64,000 nt of DNA from an uncultured Flavobacteriaceae bacterium (lineage in GTDB: Bacteria; Bacteroidota; Bacteroidia; Flavobacteriales; Flavobacteriaceae). Location of the stretch: assembly GCA_905182835.1 (NCBI GenBank), contig CAJJDI010000009.1, forward strand, positions 17,475-81,474, given 5' to 3'. A model generated the notes under the pieces. It saw only the letters and a list, made by a program, of their open reading frames with translations. It had not been told where the DNA came from and did not search any database. The position numbers and the translations under genes are program-made. The stretch's first letter is position 1, and each line of letters starts with the position of its first letter. Below, piece by piece: positions 18,442 to 27,756 of this stretch.

Positions 18442-19872
18442 TCAACTTACATGATTTACCCTTAAGGTGTTCACCATACCTTTTTCTTTTATTGGCATAG
18501 CCGCTAAACTAATAGTAAAATCTCCCTTTGAGAAGTACCCTTTAGACTCCGCTATATCACTAATTTCCTGAATGGTTGTATCTGTACTACTATATTTATC
18601 GTAGAAAAAAGCCTTAACTCCCCATAATAAGCTTAATCTATTTAAAATTCTTCTGTTAGAAGTAAATACTAAAATATTTGAGTGAGGCCTCCATGCAGAT
18701 ATTTGAAAGGCTGTATAACCGCTATTAGTAAGAGTCATAATAGCTTTTGCGTTAATTTCATCAGCCATATGAGATGCGTGAAAACAAACAGATTTTGTTA
18801 TGTATCTATTTGTTTTTATTTCGGGAGGTGATACAGGTACTTTTATTAAATTAGAATACTCAACAGATTCTATTATTTTAGATATCTGTTTTATTACTTC
18901 AACGGGGAACTTACCTACTGATGTTTCTCCGCTCAACATAACAGCATCTGCGCCATCAATAATAGAGTTTGCAACATCGTTTACTTCTGCTCTAGATGGA
19001 GTTAGACTTTCCATCATGCTCTCCATCATTTGAGTAGCAATAATTACAGGGATTCTACCCTCTTTCGCTTTAAGAACTAAGGTTTTTTGTATTAATGGGA
19101 CTTGCTCACAAGGAACTTCAACCCCTAAGTCACCTCTTGCAACCATAAGGCCGTCACAATTTTGAATTATTTCATCAATTGCCTTAACCGCCTCGGGTTT
19201 TTCAATTTTAGCTATTACAGGGATCTTTACATCCGAGTATTTCATAATTAATTTGTTTAAATCAATTAAATCTTGGGCGTGTCTAACAAAAGATAGGGCA
19301 AACCAATCAACTTCTTGTGAAATAGCAAAAATAGCATCTGCTTTATCTTTAACAGTTAACGCAGGTAAAGAAACCTTAGTGTTTGGTAGGTTAACTCCCT
19401 TATTAGATCTTATAACACCATCCAATATAGCTCTTGCTTCAACAATATTTTTTTTATTAGTGCTCGTTATTTCAAAAATTAGCTTTCCATCATCAACTAA
19501 TATGGTTTCTCCAACCTTCACATCCTGGGCAAAATTCACATAGCTCATGTAAAACACATTCTTAGTGGCAGTAAATTTATCTCCGGTTTTAAAAGTTATT
19601 AATTCTCCTTTTTTAACTTTATATTCATTCTCTACTTCTCCAATTCTAATTTTCGGGCCCTGTAGGTCTGCTAAAATAGCTGCATTGTAGCTGTACTTCT
19701 TGTTTAATTCTCTAATTACACCAATTGTTTTTTCAACATCGGTATGTACTGCATGTGAGAAGTTAATTCTAAACACGTTAACACCTTCTTCTAGTAATTG
19801 CTTCAGAACCTTTTTTGAATTAACTGCTGGCCCTAGAGTTGCTACTATTTTAGTTTTTTTATTATGATTCAT
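18442..19872 (-). CDS. pyk: Pyruvate kinase
   Basis: Pyruvate kinase makes pyruvate and ATP from phosphoenolpyruvate, the last step of glycolysis. The 476-residue protein begins with TKIVATLGPAV and has FRINFSHA, ADLQGPKIRIG, the active-site stretch IPVIAKIEKPEA and MVARGDLGVEVP, and MLSGETSVGKFP. The C-terminal domain is complete. The start overlaps the IPExxxVDY stop by one base, and rnc, fabF and acpP lie upstream on the same strand, an order seen across Flavobacteriia. Confidence 0.96.
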   Translation of the reverse strand: MNHNKKTKIVATLGPAVNSKKVLKQLLEEGVNVFRINFSHAVHTDVEKTIGVIRELNKKYSYNAAILADLQGPKIRIGEVENEYKVKKGELITFKTGDKFTATKNVFYMSYVNFAQDVKVGETILVDDGKLIFEITSTNKKNIVEARAILDGVIRSNKGVNLPNTKVSLPALTVKDKADAIFAISQEVDWFALSFVRHAQDLIDLNKLIMKYSDVKIPVIAKIEKPEAVKAIDEIIQNCDGLMVARGDLGVEVPCEQVPLIQKTLVLKAKEGRIPVIIATQMMESMMESLTPSRAEVNDVANSIIDGADAVMLSGETSVGKFPVEVIKQISKIIESVEYSNLIKVPVSPPEIKTNRYITKSVCFHASHMADEINAKAIMTLTNSGYTAFQISAWRPHSNILVFTSNRRILNRLSLLWGVKAFFYDKYSSTDTTIQEISDIAESKGYFSKGDFTISLAAMPIKEKGMVNTLRVNHVS

Positions 19873-20363
19873 TATGAAAAATTTAAATTCTCTTTATTTT
19901 TAATTTTTTTTAAATTCAAATTGTAAACTGAAATTATATTTGGAATTTTATTAATTGAGTTTATAATTTCAGTTGTATTTAGTGAATTAATATTATACTC
20001 TATTTTTAGAAAAAAATCTACTTGATTTAATTCACTTATTAGTTTGTTTTTTTTTAAATCAATCTCCGTGTCTTTAAAAAGTAGAGATCCTTTAATTTCA
20101 TTCTTAGTGTTTAAAAAAGAACTGTTTGAAATTAAATTCCAATTTAACAAATTATCTTCATCTTCATATTCAAAAATTGAGTAAAATCCGTTTTGACCAG
20201 AAATATCTAAATCTTTTGACATTCTTTTGAGGTCTATATTTAAAAATTTGTTCAGAAAAAAAGCAAGTCTATGATCTATTAAAACCGTGTGTATAGCTAA
20301 TAAATAATATTGAAGAAATTCTTGCTCTGGAAAAATAAATTTTCTAATAGCCATAATCAACAT
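19872..20363 (-). CDS. IPExxxVDY-type conserved protein
   Basis: The 163-residue protein has the layout of the flavobacterial IPExxxVDY family: an N-terminal helix pair (LLAIHTVLIDHRLAFFLNKF), a middle LIxN-type strand region, and a C-terminal SELNQVDFFLKIE that corresponds to the name-giving IPExxxVDYFLKI motif in degenerate form. The position between rnc and pyk is the usual one. No function is known. The start may be at the Met three residues in (MAIRKF). Confidence 0.75.
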   Translation of the reverse strand: MLIMAIRKFIFPEQEFLQYYLLAIHTVLIDHRLAFFLNKFLNIDLKRMSKDLDISGQNGFYSIFEYEDEDNLLNWNLISNSSFLNTKNEIKGSLLFKDTEIDLKKNKLISELNQVDFFLKIEYNINSLNTTEIINSINKIPNIISVYNLNLKKIKNKENLNFS

Positions 20364-20414
20364 ATATAATTAGCAAATATAATTCTAATTATATTTCTAA
20401 CAGAAAATTAATTG

Positions 20415-21149
20415 TTATTTATCAATTTGTTTTTGATTAATATAAAATGCTCTTTGAGATACTTTTTCCTCTGCCTTTTTTTTAGAAGTTGATCTGGCTC
20501 GAACAGATTGAAAATTTGAAATATTTAAACTAGAGGTAAATTGCTTAATGCTATCATTGCCTGAATCTTCATAAGTTTCATATGAGTATTTTAATTTTTT
20601 TTTCTGACACCACTCAATAATTAAAGTTTTGTAGCTTAATATTTTCCCGTCCAATTTTTCTATGTCAACGTGGGGGGTGATTACTCTGTCAAAAATAAAA
20701 TTTTTCGCATATTTATATCCTTTATCTAAGAAAATTGCTCCAATTAAAGACTCAAATAGATTGCCATCTATGTTTTCTCCAAAGTTGTCAATATTTGAAT
20801 TAGAGGTTAGGTAATTAGTTAAATTTAATTCTTGACCTAATTCATTTAAATGTTTTCGACTAACAATTTTAGATCTCATTTTTGTTAAGTAACCTTCTGA
20901 CGCTTCTGGAATCTGATTAAATAAATATGTTGAGATTATTGTACTTAGTATAGAATCACCTAAAAATTCTAACCTTTCATAATTTACAGCAATACCATTT
21001 ATATCTTTCTCATTTAAAGATCTGTGAGTAAAGGCTCGTTTATAATAATCAATAGAATTAGGGGTGAAGTTTATGAGTTTTTTGATCTGAAAATAGAAAT
21101 CGTCTTTTTTATTAAATAAGTTAAGATTATTTAATATAGAGTTTTGCAT
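20415..21149 (-). CDS. rnc: Ribonuclease III
   Basis: RNase III cleaves double-stranded RNA in rRNA and mRNA processing. The signature YERLEFLGDSILS is intact, the second acidic cluster is LFESLIGAIFLDKGY, and a double-stranded-RNA-binding domain follows (KKKAEEKVSQRAFY at the end). The ORF track starts at 21179, but I prefer the Met at 21149 because it forms TGATG with the fabF stop and gives the normal flavobacterial length of 244 residues. The longer form would overlap fabF by 31 bases. Confidence 0.93.
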   Translation of the reverse strand: MQNSILNNLNLFNKKDDFYFQIKKLINFTPNSIDYYKRAFTHRSLNEKDINGIAVNYERLEFLGDSILSTIISTYLFNQIPEASEGYLTKMRSKIVSRKHLNELGQELNLTNYLTSNSNIDNFGENIDGNLFESLIGAIFLDKGYKYAKNFIFDRVITPHVDIEKLDGKILSYKTLIIEWCQKKKLKYSYETYEDSGNDSIKQFTSSLNISNFQSVRARSTSKKKAEEKVSQRAFYINQKQIDK

Positions 21150-22402
21150 CAATTTAGAAATTTTTTGAAAATAACGCATGCATTATGACCTCCAAAGCCA
21201 AAAGTATTGCTCATCGCTATATTTATATCTCTTTTTTGTGCTTTGTTTAAAGTTAAATTTAAAGATGAATTAATATTCTCATCTGCATTTTTGTGATTTA
21301 TAGTTGGAGGAACAATACTGTTTTTTATTGATAGGATAACAGAGATAGCTTCTATTGCTCCAGCTGCTCCTAGCAAGTGCCCTGTCATAGATTTTGTTGA
21401 ATTTATATTTATGTTTTTTGCATGGTCTCCAAAAACTTCTGATATTGCTTTTAATTCAGCCACATCTCCTAAAGGGGTTGATGTTCCATGAGTGTTTATA
21501 GCATCAACTTCTTCAAGCGAAACTCCAGCATTACTTAAACAGTTTTTAATGACTGCTTTTACACCAAGTCCATCTGGATGTGGTGAAGTAATATGATAAG
21601 CATCTGAAGAAAGTCCTCCACCAATGAGTTCCGCATATATTTTTGCACCTCTTGATTTTGCATGCTCATATTCTTCTAGAATAATTGCACCTGCACCTTC
21701 CCCCAAAACAAAACCGTCTCTAGTTGAATCAAATGGTCTAGATGCAGTAGTTGGGTCATCATTTCTAGTTGACAATGCATGCATTGCGTTGAAACCTCCC
21801 ATTCCAGCTTTGTTAACCCCTGCTTCACTACCTCCTGTCATTATTATATCACAATGACCTAGTCTAATATAGTTTAAGGCGTCTACCATTGCATTTGCCG
21901 AAGAGGCACATGCAGAAACTGTTGTATAACTAGGACCCATAAAACGATATTTCATCGATATGTGTCCTGGCGCTATATCACCTATCATTTTAGGAATAAA
22001 AAACGGGTTAAATCTAGGGGTTCCATCTCCTAAAGCAAAATCAATAACTTCATTTTGAAATGTTTCAATACCACCAATTCCGCTTCCCCAAATTACCCCA
22101 GCTCTATAATTATCTATAGATTCTAAATCAATTTTTGAATCCTCAATAGCCTGTTGAGCAACAACCATAGCATATTGCGTAAATCTATCCATTTTACGGG
22201 CTTCTTTTCTGTCAAGAAAATCTAACACGTTAAACCCTTTTAACTCGCAAGCAAATTTTGTTTTAAATTTTTCTGTATCAAAATAGGTTATTGGTGCAGC
22301 TCCGCTCTTGCCACTAATTAAATTATCCCAATACTCATTTACATTATTCCCAATTGGTGTAAGAGCTCCAAGACCTGTAACAACAACCCTTTTTAATTCC
22401 AT
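21149..22402 (-). CDS. fabF: Beta-ketoacyl-ACP synthase II
   Basis: FabF condenses malonyl-ACP with acyl-ACP in fatty acid elongation. The catalytic cysteine is in VSACASSANA (near residue 166), and the two histidines are in INTHGTSTPLGD and KSMTGHLLGAAGA. At 417 residues it is full length. It follows acpP by ten bases, the classic acpP-fabF-rnc arrangement. The stop codon is shared with the likely rnc start. Confidence 0.97.
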   Translation of the reverse strand: MELKRVVVTGLGALTPIGNNVNEYWDNLISGKSGAAPITYFDTEKFKTKFACELKGFNVLDFLDRKEARKMDRFTQYAMVVAQQAIEDSKIDLESIDNYRAGVIWGSGIGGIETFQNEVIDFALGDGTPRFNPFFIPKMIGDIAPGHISMKYRFMGPSYTTVSACASSANAMVDALNYIRLGHCDIIMTGGSEAGVNKAGMGGFNAMHALSTRNDDPTTASRPFDSTRDGFVLGEGAGAIILEEYEHAKSRGAKIYAELIGGGLSSDAYHITSPHPDGLGVKAVIKNCLSNAGVSLEEVDAINTHGTSTPLGDVAELKAISEVFGDHAKNININSTKSMTGHLLGAAGAIEAISVILSIKNSIVPPTINHKNADENINSSLNLTLNKAQKRDINIAMSNTFGFGGHNACVIFKKFLN

Positions 22403-22412
22403 AAAGATTTAT

Positions 22413-22643
22413 TTATACATTTTCAATATAAGAAACTGCTTGACCTACAGTAGAAATGTTTTCTGCTTGGTCGTCTGGTATTTGAATGTCAAATTCTTTT
22501 TCGAATTCCATAATTAATTCTACAGTATCTAAAGAGTCTGCCCCAAGGTCATTGGTGAAGCTTGCTTCTGTTACAACTTCGTTTTCATCTACTCCTAATT
22601 TATCTACAATAATAGCTTTAACTCTTGATGCAATGTCTGACAT
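22413..22643 (-). CDS. acpP: Acyl carrier protein
   Basis: This acidic 76-residue protein carries the phosphopantetheine attachment serine in [10 protein letters not shown] (Ser near residue 36). It holds growing acyl chains during fatty acid synthesis. It is the first gene of the acpP-fabF-rnc-(IPExxxVDY)-pyk-CYTH string on the minus strand. Confidence 0.98.
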   Translation of the reverse strand: MSDIASRVKAIIVDKLGVDENEVVTEASFTNDLGADSLDTVELIMEFEKEFDIQIPDDQAENISTVGQAVSYIENV

Positions 22644-22684
22644 AATTTTAAGTTTTAGTTAATTTAGTATTTAGTTATAATTGG

Positions 22685-22692
22685 CAAAAATA
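22685..22692 (-). promoter_or_regulatory. Candidate -7 box for acpP-fabF-rnc
   Basis: On the minus strand this reads TATTTTTG, an exact fit to TAnnTTTG, about 42 bases upstream of the acpP start. A matching -33 TTG at 19 bases is not clear. Confidence 0.5.
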
Positions 22693-22793
22693 AAAAACTT
22701 TATTTTATTTTAACTATTTAGAATAGAAATGTGCAATTAATTTAATTTATTTAGTTAATATTAAAAGGAATTTCACAAGATTTGCAGATCTAA

Positions 22794-23354
22794 ATGAAAA
22801 AAATAATAATTTTCGCTTCAGGTTCAGGTTCAAATGCCGAAAATTTAATTTTAAAATTATCAAATGACAATTTTAAAATTAATTGGCATGTTTTTACAAA
22901 TAATCCAAAGGCAGGTGTATTAAAACGCTGTAAAAATCTAAATATTAAATGTAATACCTTTAACAAACAGACGTTTTCAAATACATTAATTATTCATAAT
23001 GAAATTCTAAAAATCAAACCTGATGTAATTATTTTAGCAGGTTTTTTACTTAAAATTCCAGCTAACTTTATTGATTTGAAATTTCCAATAATTAATATTC
23101 ACCCATCATTACTACCAAAATATGGAGGCAAAGGAATGTATGGCGAAAATGTTCATAATGCAGTAATTGAGAATAATGAGAAAATCAGTGGGATTACAGT
23201 GCATCTGGTTAATAACAATTATGATGAAGGAGAAATAATTTTTCAAAAATCAATTAATCTCGGAAAATATGAAAATGCAACCACTTTGGGTGTGAAAATT
23301 CACAATTTAGAAATGAAATATTTTCCAGAAGTTATCACTAGATTTATAAGTTAA
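22794..23354 (+). CDS. purN: Phosphoribosylglycinamide formyltransferase
   Basis: PurN formylates GAR with 10-formyl-tetrahydrofolate in purine synthesis. The phosphate-binding motif ASGSGSNAENL is at residues 8-18; the catalytic Asn and His lie in NIHPSLLPKYGG near residue 102, and the catalytic Asp in NYDEGEIIF near 142. The 186-residue length is standard. It lies opposite acpP, a common flavobacterial arrangement, and one base before the RNase H gene. Confidence 0.95.
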   Translation: MKKIIIFASGSGSNAENLILKLSNDNFKINWHVFTNNPKAGVLKRCKNLNIKCNTFNKQTFSNTLIIHNEILKIKPDVIILAGFLLKIPANFIDLKFPIINIHPSLLPKYGGKGMYGENVHNAVIENNEKISGITVHLVNNNYDEGEIIFQKSINLGKYENATTLGVKIHNLEMKYFPEVITRFIS

Positions 23355-23355
23355 T

Positions 23356-23967
23356 ATGCAAAAAAAAGCAAAATATTATGTAGTATGGCAAGGTAATAAA
23401 TCTGGAATTTACAGTTCTTGGGAAGAATGTAAAAAGCAAATTAAAAATTATAAGGGTGCTAAATACAAGTCATTTGCAAATAATGAAGAGGCTAAAGTTG
23501 CATTTAGTAAGAACTACAAAGATTACTTTGTGAAATCTAATATAATAACAAGCAAAGAGCTCCCAGACTATAATTCTATTTCAGTTGATGCTGCTTCCAG
23601 TGGGAACCCAGGGATAATGGAATACCAAGGGGTTGACACTAAAACTAAAAAATTATTGTTCCATCTTGGTCCTTTTAAACAAGGAACAAACAATATCGGA
23701 GAGTTTTTAGCATTAGTTCATGGTTTAGCAGAATTAAAAAAAAACAATAGCGATAAGCCCATATATACCGACTCTATTACCGCTATAAGTTGGGTTAAGA
23801 AAAAAAAGTGCAATACCAAGTTAGAGAAAACGAAAGAAAATGAGAGGTTGTTTTCTTTAGTGGATAGAGCTCTAATATGGCTAAATACCAATTCTTATAG
23901 TACAAATATTTTGAAGTGGAAAACCAAAATTTGGGGAGAAATTCCTGCAGATTTCGGTAGAAAATAA
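23356..23967 (+). CDS. Viroplasmin-type ribonuclease H
   Basis: The N-terminal 45 residues (YYVVWQGNKSGIYSSWEECK) are a caulimovirus viroplasmin/RNase HI hybrid-binding domain. The remainder is an RNase H fold with acidic residues in SVDAAS, NIGEFLALVHG, YTDSITA and the final PADFGRK. It should cut RNA in RNA-DNA hybrids. At 203 residues it has the usual length for this bacterial type. It follows purN by a single base. Confidence 0.9.
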   Translation: MQKKAKYYVVWQGNKSGIYSSWEECKKQIKNYKGAKYKSFANNEEAKVAFSKNYKDYFVKSNIITSKELPDYNSISVDAASSGNPGIMEYQGVDTKTKKLLFHLGPFKQGTNNIGEFLALVHGLAELKKNNSDKPIYTDSITAISWVKKKKCNTKLEKTKENERLFSLVDRALIWLNTNSYSTNILKWKTKIWGEIPADFGRK

Positions 23968-23969
23968 TT

Positions 23970-23977
23970 TATATTTG
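23970..23977 (+). promoter_or_regulatory. Candidate -7 box before the PfkB kinase
   Basis: TATATTTG fits TAnnTTTG exactly and ends 21 bases before the next start codon. A weak TTT lies about 15 bases upstream in place of a -33 TTG. Confidence 0.4.
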
Positions 23978-23998
23978 TCATCTAAATAAATAATCAGA

Positions 23999-24904
23999 AT
24001 GAACAAATTATTGATTGTTGGAACTGTAGCTTTTGATTCCATAAAAACTCCTTTTGGTCAAGTAAATAAAATATTAGGAGGTTCTGGTATGTATATTGGT
24101 CTCTCGTCTTCTGTTTTTAATATAGACAACTCAATTGTCTCCGTTGTTGGAGAGGATTTTCCAAAAAAATATTTATCTATTTTAAAAGATAAAAACATTA
24201 ATATTTCTGGAATTGAAATAATTAGAGGTGGAAAAACATTTTTTTGGGAAGGTGTTTATCATAATGATATGAACCATAGAGACACCATTACTACCGAACT
24301 TAATGTGTTGGCAAATTTCAGCCCAATAGTTCCTGAAAATTATAAAAATGCGGAAATCGTTCTATTAGGTAATTTACACCCCGCTATTCAATTAAGTGTT
24401 TTAGAGCAAATGAGCTCTAAACCTAAGCTGGTTATATTAGATACTATGAACTATTGGATGGACAATACGCTTGATGAATTAATTAAAGTTATTTCTAAAG
24501 TTGATTTATTATGCATTAACGATCAAGAAGCTGAGCAATTAACTGGTGAAAATGATTTAAAGTTAGCAGCAGAAAAAATATCTAAACTTGGCCCTAAATT
24601 TTTGATAATTAAAAAAGGAGAGTTTGGCTCAGTTTTATATTCAGAAGATGATTATTACAGTTGCCCTGTCTACCCTACCAAAGAAGTTAAGGATCCTACT
24701 GGGGCAGGAGATACTTTCGCAGGAGGTTTAGCTGGATATTTAGCAAGTTGTGAAAAGATTTCATTTGAAGAAGTTAAAAAAGGGGTTTTATATGGTACAT
24801 CCTTAGCTTCGTATTGTATTGAAGATTTTGGGCCAAACAATATTATGAATTTGGACATTAATTTAATTGAAGAAAGAATTTCAGAAATTAAAAAAATAAA
24901 TTAA
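23999..24904 (+). CDS. PfkB-family carbohydrate/nucleoside kinase
   Basis: The 301-residue protein has the ribokinase fold: GGSGMYIGLSSSVFN near residues 27-41, the substrate region GGKTFFWEGVYHNDMNHRDT, and the PfkB signature 2 DPTGAGDTFAGG (catalytic Asp) near residue 232. The substrate is not evident; sugars and nucleosides such as adenosine are possible, and the neighbouring purine genes make a nucleoside substrate worth testing. It is 70 bases upstream of the purF-like gene. Confidence 0.85.
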   Translation: MNKLLIVGTVAFDSIKTPFGQVNKILGGSGMYIGLSSSVFNIDNSIVSVVGEDFPKKYLSILKDKNINISGIEIIRGGKTFFWEGVYHNDMNHRDTITTELNVLANFSPIVPENYKNAEIVLLGNLHPAIQLSVLEQMSSKPKLVILDTMNYWMDNTLDELIKVISKVDLLCINDQEAEQLTGENDLKLAAEKISKLGPKFLIIKKGEFGSVLYSEDDYYSCPVYPTKEVKDPTGAGDTFAGGLAGYLASCEKISFEEVKKGVLYGTSLASYCIEDFGPNNIMNLDINLIEERISEIKKIN

Positions 24905-24938
24905 CTCTATTTTTTTAGATTTTTGTCAAAATTGATTC

Positions 24939-24946
24939 TATTTTTG
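24939..24946 (+). promoter_or_regulatory. Candidate -7 box before the PurF-like gene
   Basis: TATTTTTG is an exact TAnnTTTG match 28 bases before the start codon. The nearest upstream TTTG is 13 bases away, shorter than ideal. Confidence 0.45.
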
Positions 24947-24974
24947 TTTTTTAACAAGATCATACAATATCTTA

Positions 24975-26870
24975 ATGAGTGATGCTTTAAAACACGAATG
25001 TGGGATTGCCCACATTAGACTTCTTAAACCTTTAGAATATTACAAAAAAAAGTACGGAACAGCATTTTATGGAATAAATAAAATGTACCTGCTAATGGAA
25101 AAACAACACAATAGGGGTCAAGATGGTGCTGGTTTTGCAAGTATTAAGTTTGATGTTGAGCCAGGGGAAAGATACATAAGTAGAGTTAGATCGATTGAAC
25201 AACAGCCTATTCAAGATGTTTTTTCACAAATAAATAACCGAATAAATGAAGCTTTAGAAAACAATCCTTCTTTAAAAGAAGATGTTTCTCTTCAAAAAAA
25301 ACACATTCCATATGTTGGAGAAGTTATGCTTGGGCATGTCAGATACGGAACTTTTGGGAAAAATAGTGTTGAAAGTGTACATCCTTTTTTAAGACAAAAC
25401 AACTGGAAGCATAGAAATTTAATTTTGGCTGGAAATTTTAACATGACCAATGTTAAAGATTTATTTAATAACCTTATAAAACTAGGTCAGCACCCAAAAG
25501 AATATACGGATACGATTACGATAATGGAAAAAATTGGTCATTTTTTAGATGCTCAAGTAAGAAAAATATATAAAGATTTAAAAAAAGAAGGTTATACAAA
25601 AGCAGAGTGTTCTCCATTAATTACCGAAAGACTTAAAGTTGGTAAAATATTAAAGAAATCTTCAAAAGATTGGGATGGTGGATATGTAATTGGCGGAATG
25701 ATAGGTCATGGGGATTCTTTTGTTCTTAGAGATCCTGCAGGGATAAGACCTGCCTTTTACTATAAAGATGAAGAGGTAATTGTGGTAGCATCTGAGAGGC
25801 CTGCTATTCAAACCGCATTTAAATTAAAGTTAGAAGACATAAAAGAAGTACCTCCTGGTAACGCTCTAATAATAAATAAAGCAGGTGAACTGAATATAAA
25901 AGAAATTATTAAGCCAACAGAAAGAAAATCATGTTCATTTGAAAGAATTTATTTTTCTAGAGGGAGTGATGCTGATATTTACAAGGAGCGTAAAGAGTTA
26001 GGAAAATTAATTATGCCCACAATTCTTAAAGAAATTAATTATGATATAAATAACTCTGTGTTTTCTTATATCCCTAATACTGCCGAAACTTCATTTTATG
26101 GGATGGTTGAAAGCGTTGATAATTATTTAATTAATAAAAAAACTAAAGAAATATTAAACAATAAAAATATTTCTAAAGAAAAAATAATAGAGGTTCTAAG
26201 TGAAAGAGCTAGAATTGAAAAAATTGCCATAAAAGATGTTAAGCTAAGGACTTTTATCACTGAAGAGAGTAGTAGAGATGATCTTGTTGAACATGTTTAT
26301 GACATCACCTATGGTGTAATAAAGAAAACAGATACATTGATTATTATAGACGATAGCATTGTGAGGGGCACTACTCTTAAAAAGAGTATTTTAAAAATGC
26401 TAGATCGACTAGGTCCAAAAAAAATAATAGTAGTTTCTTCCGCTCCACAAATTCGATATCCAGATTGTTACGGTATTGATATGGCGAATCTAGAAGGTTT
26501 AATAGCTTTTAAGGCTCTTTTATCTTTACTTAAAGATACAAACCAAGATTCTCTAATTGAGAAAACTTACAAGAGGTGTAAAAGTCAAGAAGGGCTCCTA
26601 GATTCAAAATTGACAAATTATGTTAAGGAGTTGTATTCTTTGTTTTCTGCAGATGAAATCTCAAATAAAATTACAAAATTATTGAGTTCTGATGTGGTTA
26701 ATTCTGAAGTTAAGATTATTTTTCAATCCATTGAAAATCTTCATTTAGCATGTCCAGAACATTTAGGTGATTGGTATTTCACAGGAAACTATCCAACAAA
26801 TGGCGGGAACAGAGTGGTAAACAATGCATTTATTAACTTTTACGAAGGAAATAATAGAAGAGCTTATTAA
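24975..26870 (+). CDS. PurF-like amidophosphoribosyltransferase
   Basis: The 631-residue protein has a class II glutamine amidotransferase half whose nucleophile would be Cys9 after removal of the MSDALKHE propeptide (CGIAHIRLL). The C-terminal half has a type I phosphoribosyltransferase PRPP loop IIIDDSIVRGTTLKKS near residue 455. It is longer than classic PurF (about 500), matching the long Bacteroidota form with insertions and a tail. It probably makes phosphoribosylamine for purine synthesis; whether a second, classic purF exists elsewhere cannot be seen. Confidence 0.87.
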   Translation: MSDALKHECGIAHIRLLKPLEYYKKKYGTAFYGINKMYLLMEKQHNRGQDGAGFASIKFDVEPGERYISRVRSIEQQPIQDVFSQINNRINEALENNPSLKEDVSLQKKHIPYVGEVMLGHVRYGTFGKNSVESVHPFLRQNNWKHRNLILAGNFNMTNVKDLFNNLIKLGQHPKEYTDTITIMEKIGHFLDAQVRKIYKDLKKEGYTKAECSPLITERLKVGKILKKSSKDWDGGYVIGGMIGHGDSFVLRDPAGIRPAFYYKDEEVIVVASERPAIQTAFKLKLEDIKEVPPGNALIINKAGELNIKEIIKPTERKSCSFERIYFSRGSDADIYKERKELGKLIMPTILKEINYDINNSVFSYIPNTAETSFYGMVESVDNYLINKKTKEILNNKNISKEKIIEVLSERARIEKIAIKDVKLRTFITEESSRDDLVEHVYDITYGVIKKTDTLIIIDDSIVRGTTLKKSILKMLDRLGPKKIIVVSSAPQIRYPDCYGIDMANLEGLIAFKALLSLLKDTNQDSLIEKTYKRCKSQEGLLDSKLTNYVKELYSLFSADEISNKITKLLSSDVVNSEVKIIFQSIENLHLACPEHLGDWYFTGNYPTNGGNRVVNNAFINFYEGNNRRAY

Positions 26871-26971
26871 GTAAAAGTAGTCGGTTTATTAATAATTAAA
26901 CATTTTTCTCTAATAATTAAACAAGTTATATGTAAAATATAAGAGCTTTTTTCAAGCTGTATATATATTTA

Positions 26972-27045
26972 TACTTTCGCTTTATAATTTTCTTATTAAG
27001 TGATTTGATTTGGGGGAAAAAGGCGGACTGTGTCCGCCTTTTTTA
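26972..27045 (+). ncRNA. Candidate short RNA with intrinsic terminator
   Basis: A -7-like box TACTTTCG at 26972-26979 precedes about 60 transcribed bases that end in a strong hairpin plus T-run. The stretch between them contains TTTGATTTGGGGGAAAA and no convincing reading frame. It could be a small RNA or just the trailer of the purF transcript; I cannot test conservation. Confidence 0.3.
27017..27044. terminator. Bidirectional intrinsic terminator between purF and sodA
   Basis: AAAAAGGCGGA pairs with TCCGCCTTTTT around the loop CTGTG. The run of A on one side and T on the other makes it usable for both converging transcripts, purF from the left and sodA from the right. Confidence 0.85.
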
Positions 27046-27046
27046 T

Positions 27047-27652
27047 TTATATAGCTAAATAATTATCTTCTACTACCTTCCAATTTATCAAATCAATAAA
27101 AGCAGAAATATAGTCAACTCTTCTGTTTTGATAATTTAAGTAATACGCGTGTTCCCACACATCAACTCCTAAAATCGGTGTTCCCACACATCCAATAGAT
27201 GGCATAAGCGGATTGTCTTGATTTGCTGTAGCACAAACATCTAACTTTCCGTTAGGCATAACACAAAGCCAAGCCCATCCTGATCCAAATTGAGTAGCTG
27301 CTGCTTTAGAAAACTGTTCTTTAAAAGTGTCAAATGAACCAAAAGAATCATTAATTGCATCCAGTAAACTCCCAGAAAGCTCTTTACTATCTACAGGTGA
27401 CATTACATTCCAAAATAACTTGTGATTATAATAACCCCCAGCGTTATTTCTTAATGCTTTATTATTCATGTCGAGATCAACTAAAATAGTTTCAATTGAA
27501 GCTGAATCAAGATCAGTGCCTTGAATTGCATTGTTTAAATTGTTTGTATATCCATTATGATGTTTAGAGTGATGAATCTCCATTGTTCTTGCGTCTATCG
27601 CAGGCTCTAAAGCATCGTATGAAAAGTTAAGTTCTGGTAATTTAAATCCCAT
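27047..27652 (-). CDS. Superoxide dismutase, Fe/Mn family
   Basis: The 201-residue cytoplasmic enzyme has the metal-ligand segments [11 protein letters not shown] (first His ligand near residue 27), YYNHKLFW (second His), and [11 protein letters not shown] (Asp and His). The FGSGWAWL motif and short length favour the iron type, but metal choice cannot be settled by eye. It stands alone on the minus strand between the shared terminator and the divergent AddA-like gene. TAAATTCG on the minus strand at about 27689-27696 is a possible -7 box. Confidence 0.94.
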   Translation of the reverse strand: MGFKLPELNFSYDALEPAIDARTMEIHHSKHHNGYTNNLNNAIQGTDLDSASIETILVDLDMNNKALRNNAGGYYNHKLFWNVMSPVDSKELSGSLLDAINDSFGSFDTFKEQFSKAAATQFGSGWAWLCVMPNGKLDVCATANQDNPLMPSIGCVGTPILGVDVWEHAYYLNYQNRRVDYISAFIDLINWKVVEDNYLAI

Positions 27653-27756
27653 TATATTATTTTTTAAGATTAATAACTATTTAATTAACGAATTTACAAA
27701 AAGGATAATTAATAAGTTATATAGATTACTTAATTTGCTTAGATAACATATTTTAA

